Below are positions 8,471-18,233 of a stretch of DNA of 64,000 nt, one piece after another (the stretch's first letter is position 1; every line of letters starts with the position of its first letter). Position numbers and translations under genes: made by a program. Origin of the DNA: Cherax quadricarinatus. Taxonomy: Eukaryota; Arthropoda; Malacostraca; Decapoda; Parastacidae. The notes under the pieces are model-generated. The model was given only the letters and a program-made list of their open reading frames with translations, was not told the origin of the DNA and did no database searches. The stretch is from the NCBI RefSeq assembly GCF_038502225.1, contig NC_091374.1, positions 2,022,909 through 2,086,908 of the forward strand, given 5' to 3'.

Positions 8471-9337
8471 GTCAGTCCCTCAGTCTTGAAGTCTGAGGTT
8501 GTCAGTCCCTCAGTCTTGAAGTTTGAGGTGGTCAGTCCCTCAGTCTTGAAGTTTAAGGTGGTCAGTCCCTCAGTCTTGAAGTTTAAGGTGGTCAGTCCCT
8601 CAGTCTTGAAGTTTGAGGTGGTCAGTCCCTCAGTCTTGAAGTCTGAGGTTGTCAGTCCCTCAGTCTTGAAGTTTGAGGTTGTCAGACCCTCAGTCTTGAA
8701 GTTTGAGGTTGTCAGTCCCTCAGTCTTGAAGTTTAAGGTGGTCAGTCCCTCAGTCTTGAAGTTTAAGGTGGTCAGTCCCTCAGTCTTGAAGTTTAAGGTG
8801 GTCAGTCCCTCAGTCTTGAAGTTTAAGGTGGTCAGTCCCTCAGTCTTGAAGTTTAAGGTGGTCAGTCCCTCAGTCTTGAAGTCTGAGGTGGTCAGTCCCT
8901 CAGTCTTGAAGTTTAAGGTGGTCAGTCTTGTCAGTCCCTCAGTCTTGAAGTTTGAGGTGGTCAGTTCAGTCTTGAAGTCTGAGGTGTCAGTCCTCAGTCA
9001 GTCAGTCCCTCAGTCTTGAAGTCTGAGGTGGTCAGTCCCTCAGTCTTGAAGTCTGAGGTGGTCAGTCCCTCAGTCTTGAAGTCTGAGGTGGTCAGTCCCT
9101 CAGTCTTGAAGTCTGAGGTGGTCAGTCCCTCAGTCTTGAAGTCTGAGGTGGTCAGTCCCTCAGTCTTGAAGTTTAAGGTGGTCAGTCCCTCAGTCTTGAA
9201 GTTTAAGGTGGTCAGTCCCTCAGTCTTGAAGTCTGAGGTGGTCAGTCCCTCAGTCTTGAAGTCTGAGGTGGTCAGTCCCTCAGTCTTGAAGTCTGAGGTG
9301 GTCAGTCCCTCAGTCTTGAAGTCTGAGGTGGTCAGTC
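8463..9337. repeat. 30-base satellite, about 29 copies
   Basis: Unit 'gtcagtccctcagtcttg' plus 'aagtttgaggtg', with 'gtctgagg', 'gtttgagg' and 'gtttaagg' variants. The variants cluster: 'gtttaagg' mostly at 8735-8880, 'gtctgagg' mostly after 9000. A rearranged patch lies at 8930-9010. The reverse complement contains a 19-base block identical to 117-135 of the hammerhead element. Confidence 0.95.
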
Positions 9338-9393
9338 TAACAAGGGTCTCAATCATACAATATTTGTCGGTATTGTACATATTTAAAATAATG

Positions 9394-9690
9394 GATTCTA
9401 GGACATAATTTGAAGACAGTAGAACTATGTACAAAAGATGAGATAATCAGTTCCTCAGCCTTGAAGTTGGTGTGAAGATCACCGTAGTCGTGGAGGTCCT
9501 GGAGCAGAAGCTGGGAGACTGGCGCTTATATACCAGTCCACCTGACGCTAGTATATAAGCGCCAGTCTCCCAGCTTCTGCTCCAGAACCTCCACGACTAC
9601 GGTGATGTTCACACCAACTTCAAGGCTGAGGAACTGATTATCTCATCTTTTGTATATAGTTCTACTGTCTTTAAATTATGTCCTAGAATC
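9394..9690. repeat. Large palindrome, 140-base arms with a 17-base spacer
   Basis: Left arm 9394-9533 and right arm 9551-9690 are reverse complements with about four mismatches. The right arm includes 'ctgattatctcatc' and continues into hammerhead-element sequence at 9691, so the palindrome is made of two head-to-head copies of the element's 5' region. Next to the centre each arm has 'gtatataagcgccagtc', a TATA-like motif facing outwards. This could be the element's promoter, which is inference. Confidence 0.9.
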
Positions 9691-9790
9691 TGTACTGGAT
9701 GGCGAAACGTCTACAATAAAGATACCCAGATGTTGTACATGTGTCTCAGTCTTCATCTTGTCGGTATTGTATACCATTATTGTACAAGAA
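9691..9790 (+). mobile_element. Hammerhead element, 3' half after the palindrome
   Basis: 'tgtactgga' is followed directly by TGGCGAAACGTC (9700-9711), 'aataaagatacccag', 'atgttgtacatgtgtctc' and 'gtcggtattgtatacc'. The CTGANGA core and the first strand of stem II are missing, while the GAAA, helix III and the 3' flank remain. It is an internal deletion of the ribozyme, complementary to the one at 8385-8470. Confidence 0.6.
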
Positions 9791-9924
9791 GATACATCAT
9801 ACTTTACACCTGGAAAATCCTACAGGAACTAATTCCAAATCTGAAATACTTTGTGATGTCTGTATCACAATACTAATACTAATACTACTAATAATAATAA
9901 TCTTTATATCTACAAGTACATGTA

Positions 9925-10200
9925 CAAGGTATACAGACCATAGCTGACATCAATTACATATTACTATATAGAAAGTCGCTTGTTATGTAGAGCATTTCTG
10001 GTAAATTAGTTCAATTTTGTCCCCCAGGATGCGACCCACACCAGTCCACGAACACCCAGGTACCTATTTTTGTGCCAGGTGAACATGGACAGCAGGTGTC
10101 TTAGGAAATACGTCCTAATGTTTCCACCCGTACCGGGGATCGAACCACGGACCTCAGTGTGTGAGCTGAGTGTGCTAACAATCGATAGGTGAACTGTTGG
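9925..10200 (-). mobile_element. tRNA-derived SINE, near full length
   Basis: On the minus strand a B-box-like GGTTCGATCCCC (10146-10135) is followed by 'ggtacgggtgg', 'cacctgctgtccatgttc', 'aataggtacctgggtg', 'ggactggtgtgggtcgc' and the tail 'gatgtcagctatggtctg'. Upstream of the B box is 'gttagcacactcagctcac', in the place of a tRNA D-arm and anticodon region. The same order is seen at 50475-50757. It would be transcribed by RNA polymerase III and moved by a LINE partner. The tRNA of origin is not clear. Confidence 0.7.
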
Positions 10201-10320
10201 TAAGACCGTTGGTCAGCCAATGACTGTTAACAGGTGCAAGGAACCCAACGGTTTTCAACAGCCTTCCTTCATACATAAGGGAAGCTGCCAACACACTTCT
10301 AGCTGTCAGCAGTAACAGCC

Positions 10321-10405
10321 TAGCTGATCACACCGTGATCCACCAGGCGGCCTGGTCTGGGACCGGGCAGCGGGGGAGCTGACCCCTGGAAATATCCTTC
10401 AGGCA
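10321..10405 (+). repeat. Interspersed repeat R1, copy 2
   Basis: 'gctgatcacaccgtgatcc', 'gggaccgggcagcggggg' and 'ctgacccctgg' are in the same order as at 1-100. Confidence 0.6.
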
Positions 10406-10482
10406 ACAGGTTCCCTGAAGATTATCAAGTTTTTGACTCAAATATTTTTTTAACTATGATGATGTCAACTCCCATTACAGTA

Positions 10483-10645
10483 ACTTGTCTTCCACGTACA
10501 CACCTTGCTGTACTTGTTTGTTCTCCACGTACACACCTTGCTGTACTTGTTTGTTCTCCACGTACACACCTTGCTGTACTTGTCTGTCCTCTACGTACAC
10601 TCACTACAACACTTGCTTGTCTTCTACACACAATACAACACTTGA
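10483..10645. repeat. 33-base tandem repeat, about 5 copies
   Basis: Unit 'ctccacgtacacaccttgc' plus 'tgtacttgtttgtt'. The outer units are more diverged than the central three. Confidence 0.9.
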
Positions 10646-10984
10646 ACATTCAGAGGTTCAACGGTGAGTTTACGGCTGATTGCCCCTTTGGAATTGTTCC
10701 AAATGCTTTGTTCCACGGTTCATCTGCATCCACGACAATAAGGTGATGGTCACCTGGGTTTGTTCAGACACCTCTGATACCTAACAACCCCCCAACACCT
10801 AACAACCTCCAGGAAGGTATTGTCAATTCGACTGCAGATTCAAGCATCTGAGAGTACCTAGAGCAGCCAGAACTACGAGGCATCACCACTGTTACTGAAG
10901 GTTGAATCTCGCAGATACTGACACCACAGCTACGACACCTTCAAAGGCTTTCCTGCGGCAGAGCTGGAGTTACCATTAGTAGGG
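10646..10984. other. Spacer without a recognised gene
   Basis: Apparently unique sequence. The short plus-strand frame that enters from the 33-base repeat has no recognisable domain. Confidence 0.4.
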
Positions 10985-11255
10985 AACTACCATGTACGTG
11001 ACACATGCTGTGTCATAACTACCATGTGACACATGCTGTGTCATAACTACCATGTGACACATGCTGTGTCATAACTACCATGTACGTGACACATGCTGTG
11101 TCATAACTACCATGTGACACATGCTGTGTCATAACTACCATGTACGTGACACATGCTGTGTCATAACTACCATGTACGTGACACATGCTGTGTCATAACT
11201 ACCATGTGACACATGCTGTGTCATAACTACCATGTACGTGACACATGCTGTGTCA
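10985..11255. repeat. 32/28-base tandem repeat, about 9 copies
   Basis: Unit 'ataactaccatgtacgtg' plus 'acacatgctgtgtc'. Shorter units lack 'gtac'. Each unit has ACACATGCTGTGT, a near-palindrome that can form a small hairpin. Confidence 0.92.
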
Positions 11256-11316
11256 CAACACATAACGAGGGAACACAGCTACTGTTCCCACTGTCTCAGA
11301 AAATTAGATTCTTGCA

Positions 11317-11486
11317 GTGTTGCAGATGTACACAGTGTTGTAGATGTACACAGTGTTGCAGATGTACACAGTGTTGCAGATGTACACAGTGTTGCAGATG
11401 TACACAGTGTTGCAGATGTACACAGTTTTGCAGATGTACACAGTGTTGCAGATGTACACAGTGTTGCAGATGTACACAGTGTTGCT
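11317..11486. repeat. 18-base tandem repeat, about 9 copies
   Basis: Unit 'tgttgcagatgtacacag'. It is nearly uniform, with single-base variants at the second and seventh units. Confidence 0.93.
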
Positions 11487-11565
11487 AAATAATTAAATGA
11501 AAGGCAGAAGGTACAACATGCAAATTGAATGCAACGAAATGTTAGTATTGTTTTAAATTATTATT

Positions 11566-11690
11566 ATGGGGGGCGTTGACCCCTGGAAGCACAGTGCTGG
11601 CATCCTTCACACACTACCTACCTACAGTAGCTTAGCTGACCACAGGTACTCACAGGTACCTATTTTTACTGCTAGGTGTGCAGGGGCAGA
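11566..11690. repeat. Fragments of R1 and of the SINE
   Basis: 'gggggcgttgacccctgg' (R1, plus) is followed by 'ggtacctatttttactgc' and 'taggtgtgcaggggcag' (SINE body, minus strand). It is a composite of two old insertions. Confidence 0.5.
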
Positions 11691-11694
11691 AGGC

Positions 11695-11810
11695 AGAGAG
11701 GGAGGGAGGGAAATGGAGGGGTGGAGTGATGGAGATGTGGAGGGAGAAGGAAGGGAGAGGGATGGGAGGGAGGGAGAGGGAAGGGAGAGGAATGGGAAGG
11801 AGGGTGAGAC
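11695..11810. repeat. GGGA/GGAA purine tract
   Basis: About 115 bases of almost pure purine on the plus strand, built from 'gggagagg' and 'gggaggga'. The frames across it are low complexity. Confidence 0.85.
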
Positions 11811-12026
11811 ACCATCAGTAACAACACACAGGTACCGACATACACACACTAGTTCCTGCCTCCTATTGTGGCGTGTGTCCTACACACACACTGCCGACAC
11901 TGTCTCCACCACCGCCACTATGTATCATGTACCGCCGCTGTCTTCCCTACCTCGCTGCTGCACCGCTAGGGTCACAAAAGAAAGGTCCTGTGTTCAACTG
12001 ACGGCAGGGGAGGGGTAGTATGGCAT
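11811..12026. other. Spacer without a recognised gene
   Basis: Short non-repetitive sequence with 'acacacacac' pieces. No product can be inferred. Confidence 0.35.
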
Positions 12027-12926
12027 GTCTCTTTACACTAGCTATCTCCTTATACCAGCTGTCTCCTTACACTAGCTATCTCCTTACACCAGCTGTCTCT
12101 TTACACCAGCTGTCTCCTCACACCAGCTGTCTCTTTACACCAGCTGTCTCCTTACACTAGCTATCTTACACCAGCTGTCTCTTTACACCAGCTGTCTCCT
12201 CACATCAGCTGTCTCTTTACACCAGCTGTCTCTTTACACCAGCTGTCTCCTTACACTAGCTATCTTACACCAGCTGTCTCTTTACACCAGCTGTCTCCTC
12301 ACACCAGCTGTCTCTTTACACCAGCTGTCTCCTTACACTAGCTATCTTACACCAGCTGTCTCTTTACACCAGCTGTCTCCTTACACTAGCTATCTTACAC
12401 CAGCTGTCTCTTTACACCAGCTGTCTCCTCACACCAGCTGTCTCTTTACACCAGCTGTCTCCTTACACTAGCTATCTCCTTACACCAGCTGTCTCTTTAC
12501 ACCGGCTGCCTCCTTACACTAGCTATCTCCTTACACCAGCTGTCTCTTTACACCAGCTGTCTCCTTACGCCAACTGTCTCCTTACGCTAGCTATCTCCTT
12601 ACACCAGCTGTCTCTTTACACTAGCTATCTCCTCACACCAGCTGTCTCCTTACACTAGCTATCTCCTTACACCAGCTGTCTCTTTACACCAGCTGTCTCC
12701 TTACACTAGCTATCTCCTTACACCAGCTGTCTCCTTACACCAACTGTCTCCTTACGCTAGCTATCTCCTTACACCAACTGTCTCCTTACACTAGCTATCT
12801 CCTTACACCAGCTATCTCTACACCAGCTGTCTCCTTACACTAGCTATCTCCTTACACCAACTGTCTCCTTACACCAGCTGCCTCTTTACATCCGCTGTCT
12901 CCTTACACCAGCTGTCCCCTTCTTAC
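12027..12926. repeat. 17-base satellite, about 53 copies
   Basis: Units 'agctgtctccttacacc', 'agctgtctctttacacc' and 'agctatctccttacact'. Shortened 14-base units ('agctatcttacacc') appear five times in the left half, each in the same local order, which shows that groups of units were duplicated together. Confidence 0.94.
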
Positions 12927-12939
12927 ACCCTAGCAGTAA

Positions 12940-13752
12940 TTAGGTACCTGAGAATTAGTCTACACCCGCTGGCCATATTCACCTAGTAGTAACTAGGTAC
13001 CTGGGTGTTAGTTTACACTTGCTGCCCATGTTCACCTAGTAGTAACTAGGTACCTGGGTGTTAGTTTACACTTGCTGCCCATGTTCACCTAGTAGTAACT
13101 AGGTACCTGGGTGTTAGTTTACACTTGCTGCCCATGTTCACCTAGTAGTAACTAGGTACCTGGGTGTTAGTTTACACTTGCTGCCCATGTTAACCTAGTA
13201 GTAACTAGGTACCTGGGTGTTAGTTTACACTTGCTGCCCATGTTCACCTAGTAGTAACTAGGTACCTGGGTGTTAGTTTACACTTGCTGCCTATGTTCAC
13301 CTAGTAGTAACTAGGTACCTGGGTGTTAGTTTACACTTGCTGCCCATGTTCACCTAGTAGTAACTAGGTACCTGGGTGTTAGTTTACACTTGCTGCCCAT
13401 GTTCACCTAGTAGTAACTAGGTACATGGGTGTTAGTTTACACTTGCTGCCCATGTTCACCTAGTAGTAACTAGGTACCTGGGTGTTAGTTTACACTTGCT
13501 GCCCATGTTCACCTAGTAGTAACTAGGTACCTGGGTGTTAGTTTACACTTGCTGCCCATGTTTACCTAGTAGTAACTAGGTACCTGGGTGTTAGTTTACA
13601 CTTGCTGCCCATGTTCACCTAGTAGTAACTAGGTACCTGGGTGTTAGTTTACACTTGCTGCCCATGTTTACCTAGTAGTAACTAGGTACCTGGGTGTTAG
13701 TTTACACTTGCTGCCCATGTTCACCTAGTAGTAACTAGGTACCTGGGTGTTA
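12940..13752. repeat. 53-base satellite derived from the SINE body, about 15 copies
   Basis: Unit 'gttcacctagtagtaac' then 'taggtacctgggtgttag' then 'tttacacttgctgcccat'. Divergence between units is only a few bases. The SINE at 50475-50757 contains 'gttcacctagcagtaag' and 'taggtacctgggtgttag' in the same order and spacing, preceded by 'ctgctgtctat'. The array is a tandem expansion of that segment. The flanks at 12905-12990 hold only a diverged unit, not a whole SINE. Confidence 0.95.
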
Positions 13753-13794
13753 TTCTACACTTCTGGTGGTGATGATGCTACGTGTTGGGGTGGG

Positions 13795-13841
13795 TGGGAA
13801 GGAAGGAAGGAAGGAAGGAAGGAAGGAAGGAAGGAAGGAAG
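13795..13841. repeat. (GGAA)n microsatellite
   Basis: Perfect run of GGAA tetranucleotides, about 11 copies. Confidence 0.97.
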
Positions 13842-14105
13842 CTAACAGGGAAGGAATGAAAGAATTTTTAAGAGAGAAAGAAACGGAAGAAATTATAAAA
13901 ATGAGAAAAAAGGAGAATGTAGAAAGGTTAAGCAGAGGACGTAGTAACGACGAGAAGTAAGGAAGTGGAAGAAGAAGAGTAGAGGGAAGAGGCAGATAAT
14001 GGTTGATTAACGAGAGTTTAAAGCCTATCTGCCACACATTAAGGCTGCATGTCACCTGCTCAACACCTGTCAAGAATACTTTAAACACCTGAAACACTCA
14101 TTAAA

Positions 14106-14183
14106 CTGCCAGTGTATATACACTGAGATGTATATACCTCCCAGTGTATATACACTGAGATGTATATACCTCCCAGTGTATAT
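14106..14183. repeat. 32-base duplication, just over two copies
   Basis: 'cagtgtatatacactgaga' plus 'tgtatatacctcc' occurs twice in a row, followed by a partial third. Each copy contains the palindrome GTGTATATACAC-like segment. The surrounding 13842-14235 has no recognised gene. Confidence 0.85.
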
Positions 14184-14235
14184 ATCCTTGTGTATGTGTG
14201 TGTTTGTGTGTTCTTGTCAACACAGACTGTGTTTT

Positions 14236-15198
14236 GGTCAGTTAGTCTCCTTGTTCTGCAGTTAGTCTCCTTGTTCTCCAGTTAGTCTCCTTGTTCTCCA
14301 GTTAGTCTCCTTGTTCTAGAGTTCATCATCTTGTTCTCCAGTTAGTCTCCTTGTTCTAGAGTTCATCATCTTGTTCTCCAGTTAGTCTCCTTGTTCTAGA
14401 GTTCATTATCTTGTTCTCCAGTTAGTCTCCTTGTTCTAGAGTTCATCATCTTGTTCTCCAGTTAGTCTCCTTGTTCTAGAGTTCATCATCTTCTTCTCCA
14501 GTTAGTCTCCTTGTTCTAGAGTTCATCATCTTGTTCTCCAGTTAGTCTCCTTGTTCTAGAGTTCATCATCTTGTTCTCCAGTTAGTCTCCTTATTCTCCA
14601 GTTAGTCTCCTTGTTCTAGAGTTCATCATCTTGTTCTCCAGTTAGTCTCCTTGTTCTAGAGTTCATCATCTTGTTCTCCAGTTAGTCTCCTTATTCTCCA
14701 GTTAGTCTCCTTGTTCTAGAGTTCATCATCTTGTTCTCCAGTTAGTCTCCTTGTTCTAGAGTTCATCATCTTGTTCTCCAGTTAGTCTCCTTATTCTCCA
14801 GTTAGTCTCCTTGTTCTAGAGTTCATCATCTTGTTCTCCAGTTAGTCTCCTTGTTCTAGAGTTCATCATCTTGTTCTCCAGTTAGTCTCCTTATTCTCCA
14901 GTTAGTCTCCTTGTTCTAGAGTTCATCATCTTGTTCTCCAGTTAGTCTCCTTGTTCTAGAGTTCATCATCTTGTTCTCCAGTTAGTCTCCTTATTCTCCA
15001 GTTAGTCTCCTTGTTCTAGAGTTCATCATCTTGTTCTCCAGTTAGTCTCCTTATTCTCCAGTTAGTCTCCTTGTTCTAGAGTTCATCATCTTGTTCTCCA
15101 GTTAGTCTCCTTGTTCTAGAGTTCATCATCTTGTTCTCCAGTTACTCCTTGTTCTCCAGTTACTCCTTGTTCTCCAGTTACTCCTTGTTCTCCAGCTT
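14236..15198. repeat. 20-base satellite with 40- and 100-base higher-order structure
   Basis: Three 20-base types are arranged in order: A 'gttagtctccttgttctcca', B 'gttagtctccttgttctaga', C 'gttcatcatcttgttctcca'. B and C alternate as 40-base pairs. A rarer type with 'ttattctcca' recurs at 14581, 14681, 14781, 14881 and 14981, exactly 100 bases apart, and again at 15041. The right end decays into 16-base 'gttactccttgttctcca' units. Confidence 0.95.
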
Positions 15199-15288
15199 CT
15201 CCACAAAGATAACTGTCTAGGAGGCCTGGAGAAGCTTACCAAACATATTATCACCATGTTGGTGATCACCAGTGAGGACACATACACA

Positions 15289-15372
15289 CACTAGCGAAGA
15301 GGCGGGGCCAGGAGCTGTGACTCGACGCCTGCGACCACAAATAGGTGAGTACACACACACACACCTACCAGG
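15289..15372 (+). mobile_element. LINE 3' end fragment
   Basis: 'gaagaggcggggccagg', 'agctgtgactcgacgcctg', 'gaccacaaataggtgagta' and a (CA)n tail. The same series follows the reverse transcriptase ORF of the LINE at 43190-43672, so this is a 5'-truncated copy of that element's 3' end. Confidence 0.7.
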
Positions 15373-15779
15373 TAAGGGACAAGCACTGACCTTCACCTTC
15401 CAAATGTTAACACATGAAGGTGTTTCAAGGTCACAGTGGTTAAGGTGACTCGCACACCTTACCTACCATTCACTCCCACTTCCCTCTCACCATCCCACTC
15501 ACTTTTTCCCTCTCACTCGAACTAATGTATAACCACTGACATACAACCTCCATGTTATCCTATACTCTCAAAAAGAGTGAACATTTATCTCCAGAAAGTC
15601 AGCGGATGTTTAATTTGTGATTTGATGTGCTGTTGGAGTGTGAGCAAGGTAATGTTTATGACGGGATTCAGGGAAACCGGTTAGCCGGACTTGAGTCCTG
15701 GAGGTGGAAGTACAGTGCCTGCACTCTCAAGGAGTTAATGGAATGTTGCAGTTCAGAGGGTCAGCAGAATTTCAGAATA
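15373..15779. other. Spacer without a recognised gene
   Basis: Apparently unique. A 76-codon plus-strand frame at 15627-15857 has no domain I know, and its last third is satellite, so I do not call it a gene. Confidence 0.4.
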
Positions 15780-18008
15780 GATGTACCCCACTCCAGTCAG
15801 CATTACCCCACTCCTGACAACATTATCCCACTCCTGACAACATTATCCCACTCCTGACATTATCCCACTCCTGACAACATTACTAAACTCCTGACAACAT
15901 TACCCCACTAATGACTAAATTATTCCACTCCTGACATTATACCAATCCTGACATTATCCCACTCCTGACAACATTACCAAACTCCTGACAACATTACCAA
16001 ACTCCTGACAACATTACCCTACTCCTGACAACATTACCAAACTCCTGACAACATTACAAAACTCCTGACAACATTACCCTACTCCTGACAACATTACCAA
16101 ACTCCTGACAACATTACCAAACTCCTGACAACATTACAAAACTCCTGACAACATTACCCTACTCCTGACAACATTACCAAACTCCTGACAACATTACCAA
16201 ACTCCTGACAACATTACCAAACTCCTGACAACATTACCAAACTCCCGACAACATTACCAAACTCCTGACAACATTACCAAACTCCTGACAACATTACCCT
16301 ACTCCTGACATTACCCCACTCCTGACATTACCAAACTCCTGACAACATTACCCTACTCCTGACAACATTATCCCACTCCTGACAACATTATCCCACTCCT
16401 GACAACATTACCAAGCTCCTGACAACATTACCAAACTCCTGACAACATTACCCTACTCCTGACAACATTATCCCACTCCTGACAACATTATCCCACTCAT
16501 GACAACATTACCCCACTCCTGACAACATTACCCCACTCATGACAACATTATCCCACTCTTGACAACATTACCCCACTCATGACATTACCCCACTCATGAC
16601 AAGATTACCCCACTCCTGACAACATTACCCCACTCATGACAACATTACCCCACTCCTGACATTACCCCACTCCTGACAACATTACCCCACTCATGACAAC
16701 ATTATCCCACTCATGACAACATTACCCCACTCATGACATTACCCCACTCATGACATTACCCCACTCATGACAACATTACCCCACTCATGACAACATTACC
16801 CCACTCCTGACAACATTACCCCACTCCTGACAACATTACCCCACTCATGACAACATTACCCCACTCCTGACAACATTACCCCACTCCTGACAACATTACC
16901 CCACTCATGACAACATTATCCCACTTCTGACATTACCCCACTCATGACAACATTACCCCACTCCTTACAACATTACCCCACTCCTTACAACATTACCCCA
17001 CTCCTGACAACATTACCCCACTCCTGACAACATTACCCCACTCATGACAACATTATCCCACTCATGACAACATTATCCCACTCATGACAACATTATCCCA
17101 CTCCTGACAACATTACCCCACTCATGACAACATTATCCCACTTCTGACAACATTACCCCACTCATGACAACATTATCCCACTTCTGACAACATTACCCCA
17201 CTCATGACAACATTATCCCACTTCTGACAACATTACCCCACTCATGACAACATTATCCCACTCATGACAACATTATCCCACTCATGACAACATTATCCCA
17301 CTCATGACAACATTATCCCACTCCTGACATTACCCCACTCATGACAACATTACCCCACTCCTGACATTACCCCACTCATGACAACATTACCCCACTCATG
17401 ACAACATTATCCCACTCATGACATTACCCCACTCCTTACATTACACCACTCATGACAACATTACCCCACTCCTGACATTACCCGACTCCTGACATTACCC
17501 CACTCATGACAACATTACCCCACTCCTTACATTACCCCACTCATGACAACATTACCCCACTCCTGACATTACCCCACTCATGACATTACCCCACTCATGA
17601 CAACATTATCCCACTCATGACAACATTACCCCACTCCTTACATTACCCCACTCCTGACAACATTACCCCGCTCATGACATTACCCCACTTCTGACATTAT
17701 CCCACTCCTGACAACATTACCCCACTCCTGACATTACCCCACTCATGACATTACCCCACTCATGACAACATTACCCCACTCATGACAACATTACCCCACT
17801 CCTTACAACATTACCCCACTCCTGACAACATTACCCCACTCATGACAACATTATCCCACTCATGACAACATTATCCCACTCATGACAACATTATCCCACT
17901 CATGACAACATTATCCCACTCATGACAACATTATCCCACTCATGACAACATTATCCCACTCATGACAACATTATCCCACTCATGACAACATTATCCCAAT
18001 CCTGACAT
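15780..18008. repeat. 20-base satellite (ctcctgacaacattacccca), about 114 copies
   Basis: The array changes along its length. 'aaactcctgacaacattacc' dominates at 15960-16300. 'ccccactcctgacaac' and 'ccccactcatgacaac' mix at 16500-17100 and 17330-17830. 'atcccactcatgacaacatt' dominates at 17840-18000. Short 15-base units without 'aacaa' are scattered through the right half. The right end joins a SINE tail at 18003. Confidence 0.95.
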
Positions 18009-18050
18009 CACGTACTCGTAGAAATAAAGATTATTATTATTGTTGTTTCT
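18003..18050 (+). mobile_element. SINE 3' tail
   Basis: 'cgtactcgtagaaataaag' followed by 'attattattattgttg' matches the end of the SINE at 50720-50757 ('tgtactcgtagaagtcaag' plus ATT repeats). Confidence 0.6.
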
Positions 18051-18146
18051 AAACGTGAATAAAGTGTCAGTACACCCCAGAGAATATACTGAATAAGTCT
18101 GCCACTAAACGATAAATCACAGAGCCTTGATATTTTCTCAGAGATG

Positions 18147-18233
18147 TCTACCTGGGGTCTACCTGGAAGGTGTTCCAGGGGTCAACACCCCCGCGACCCA
18201 GTCCTTGACCAGCCTCCAGGGTTAAGGAGGGGT
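18147..18233 (-). repeat. Interspersed repeat R1, copy 3 (minus)
   Basis: 'ctacctggaaggtgttcc', 'ggggtcaacacccccgcg' and 'cccagtccttgacc' are the reverse of the R1 order. The 27-base array starts directly at its end. Confidence 0.6.

Noticed and set aside
15780..18008. Regular repeats of about 20 bases that might suggest a CRISPR array.
   Set aside because: There are no unique spacers, the units are contiguous, the genome is eukaryotic and no cas gene is present.
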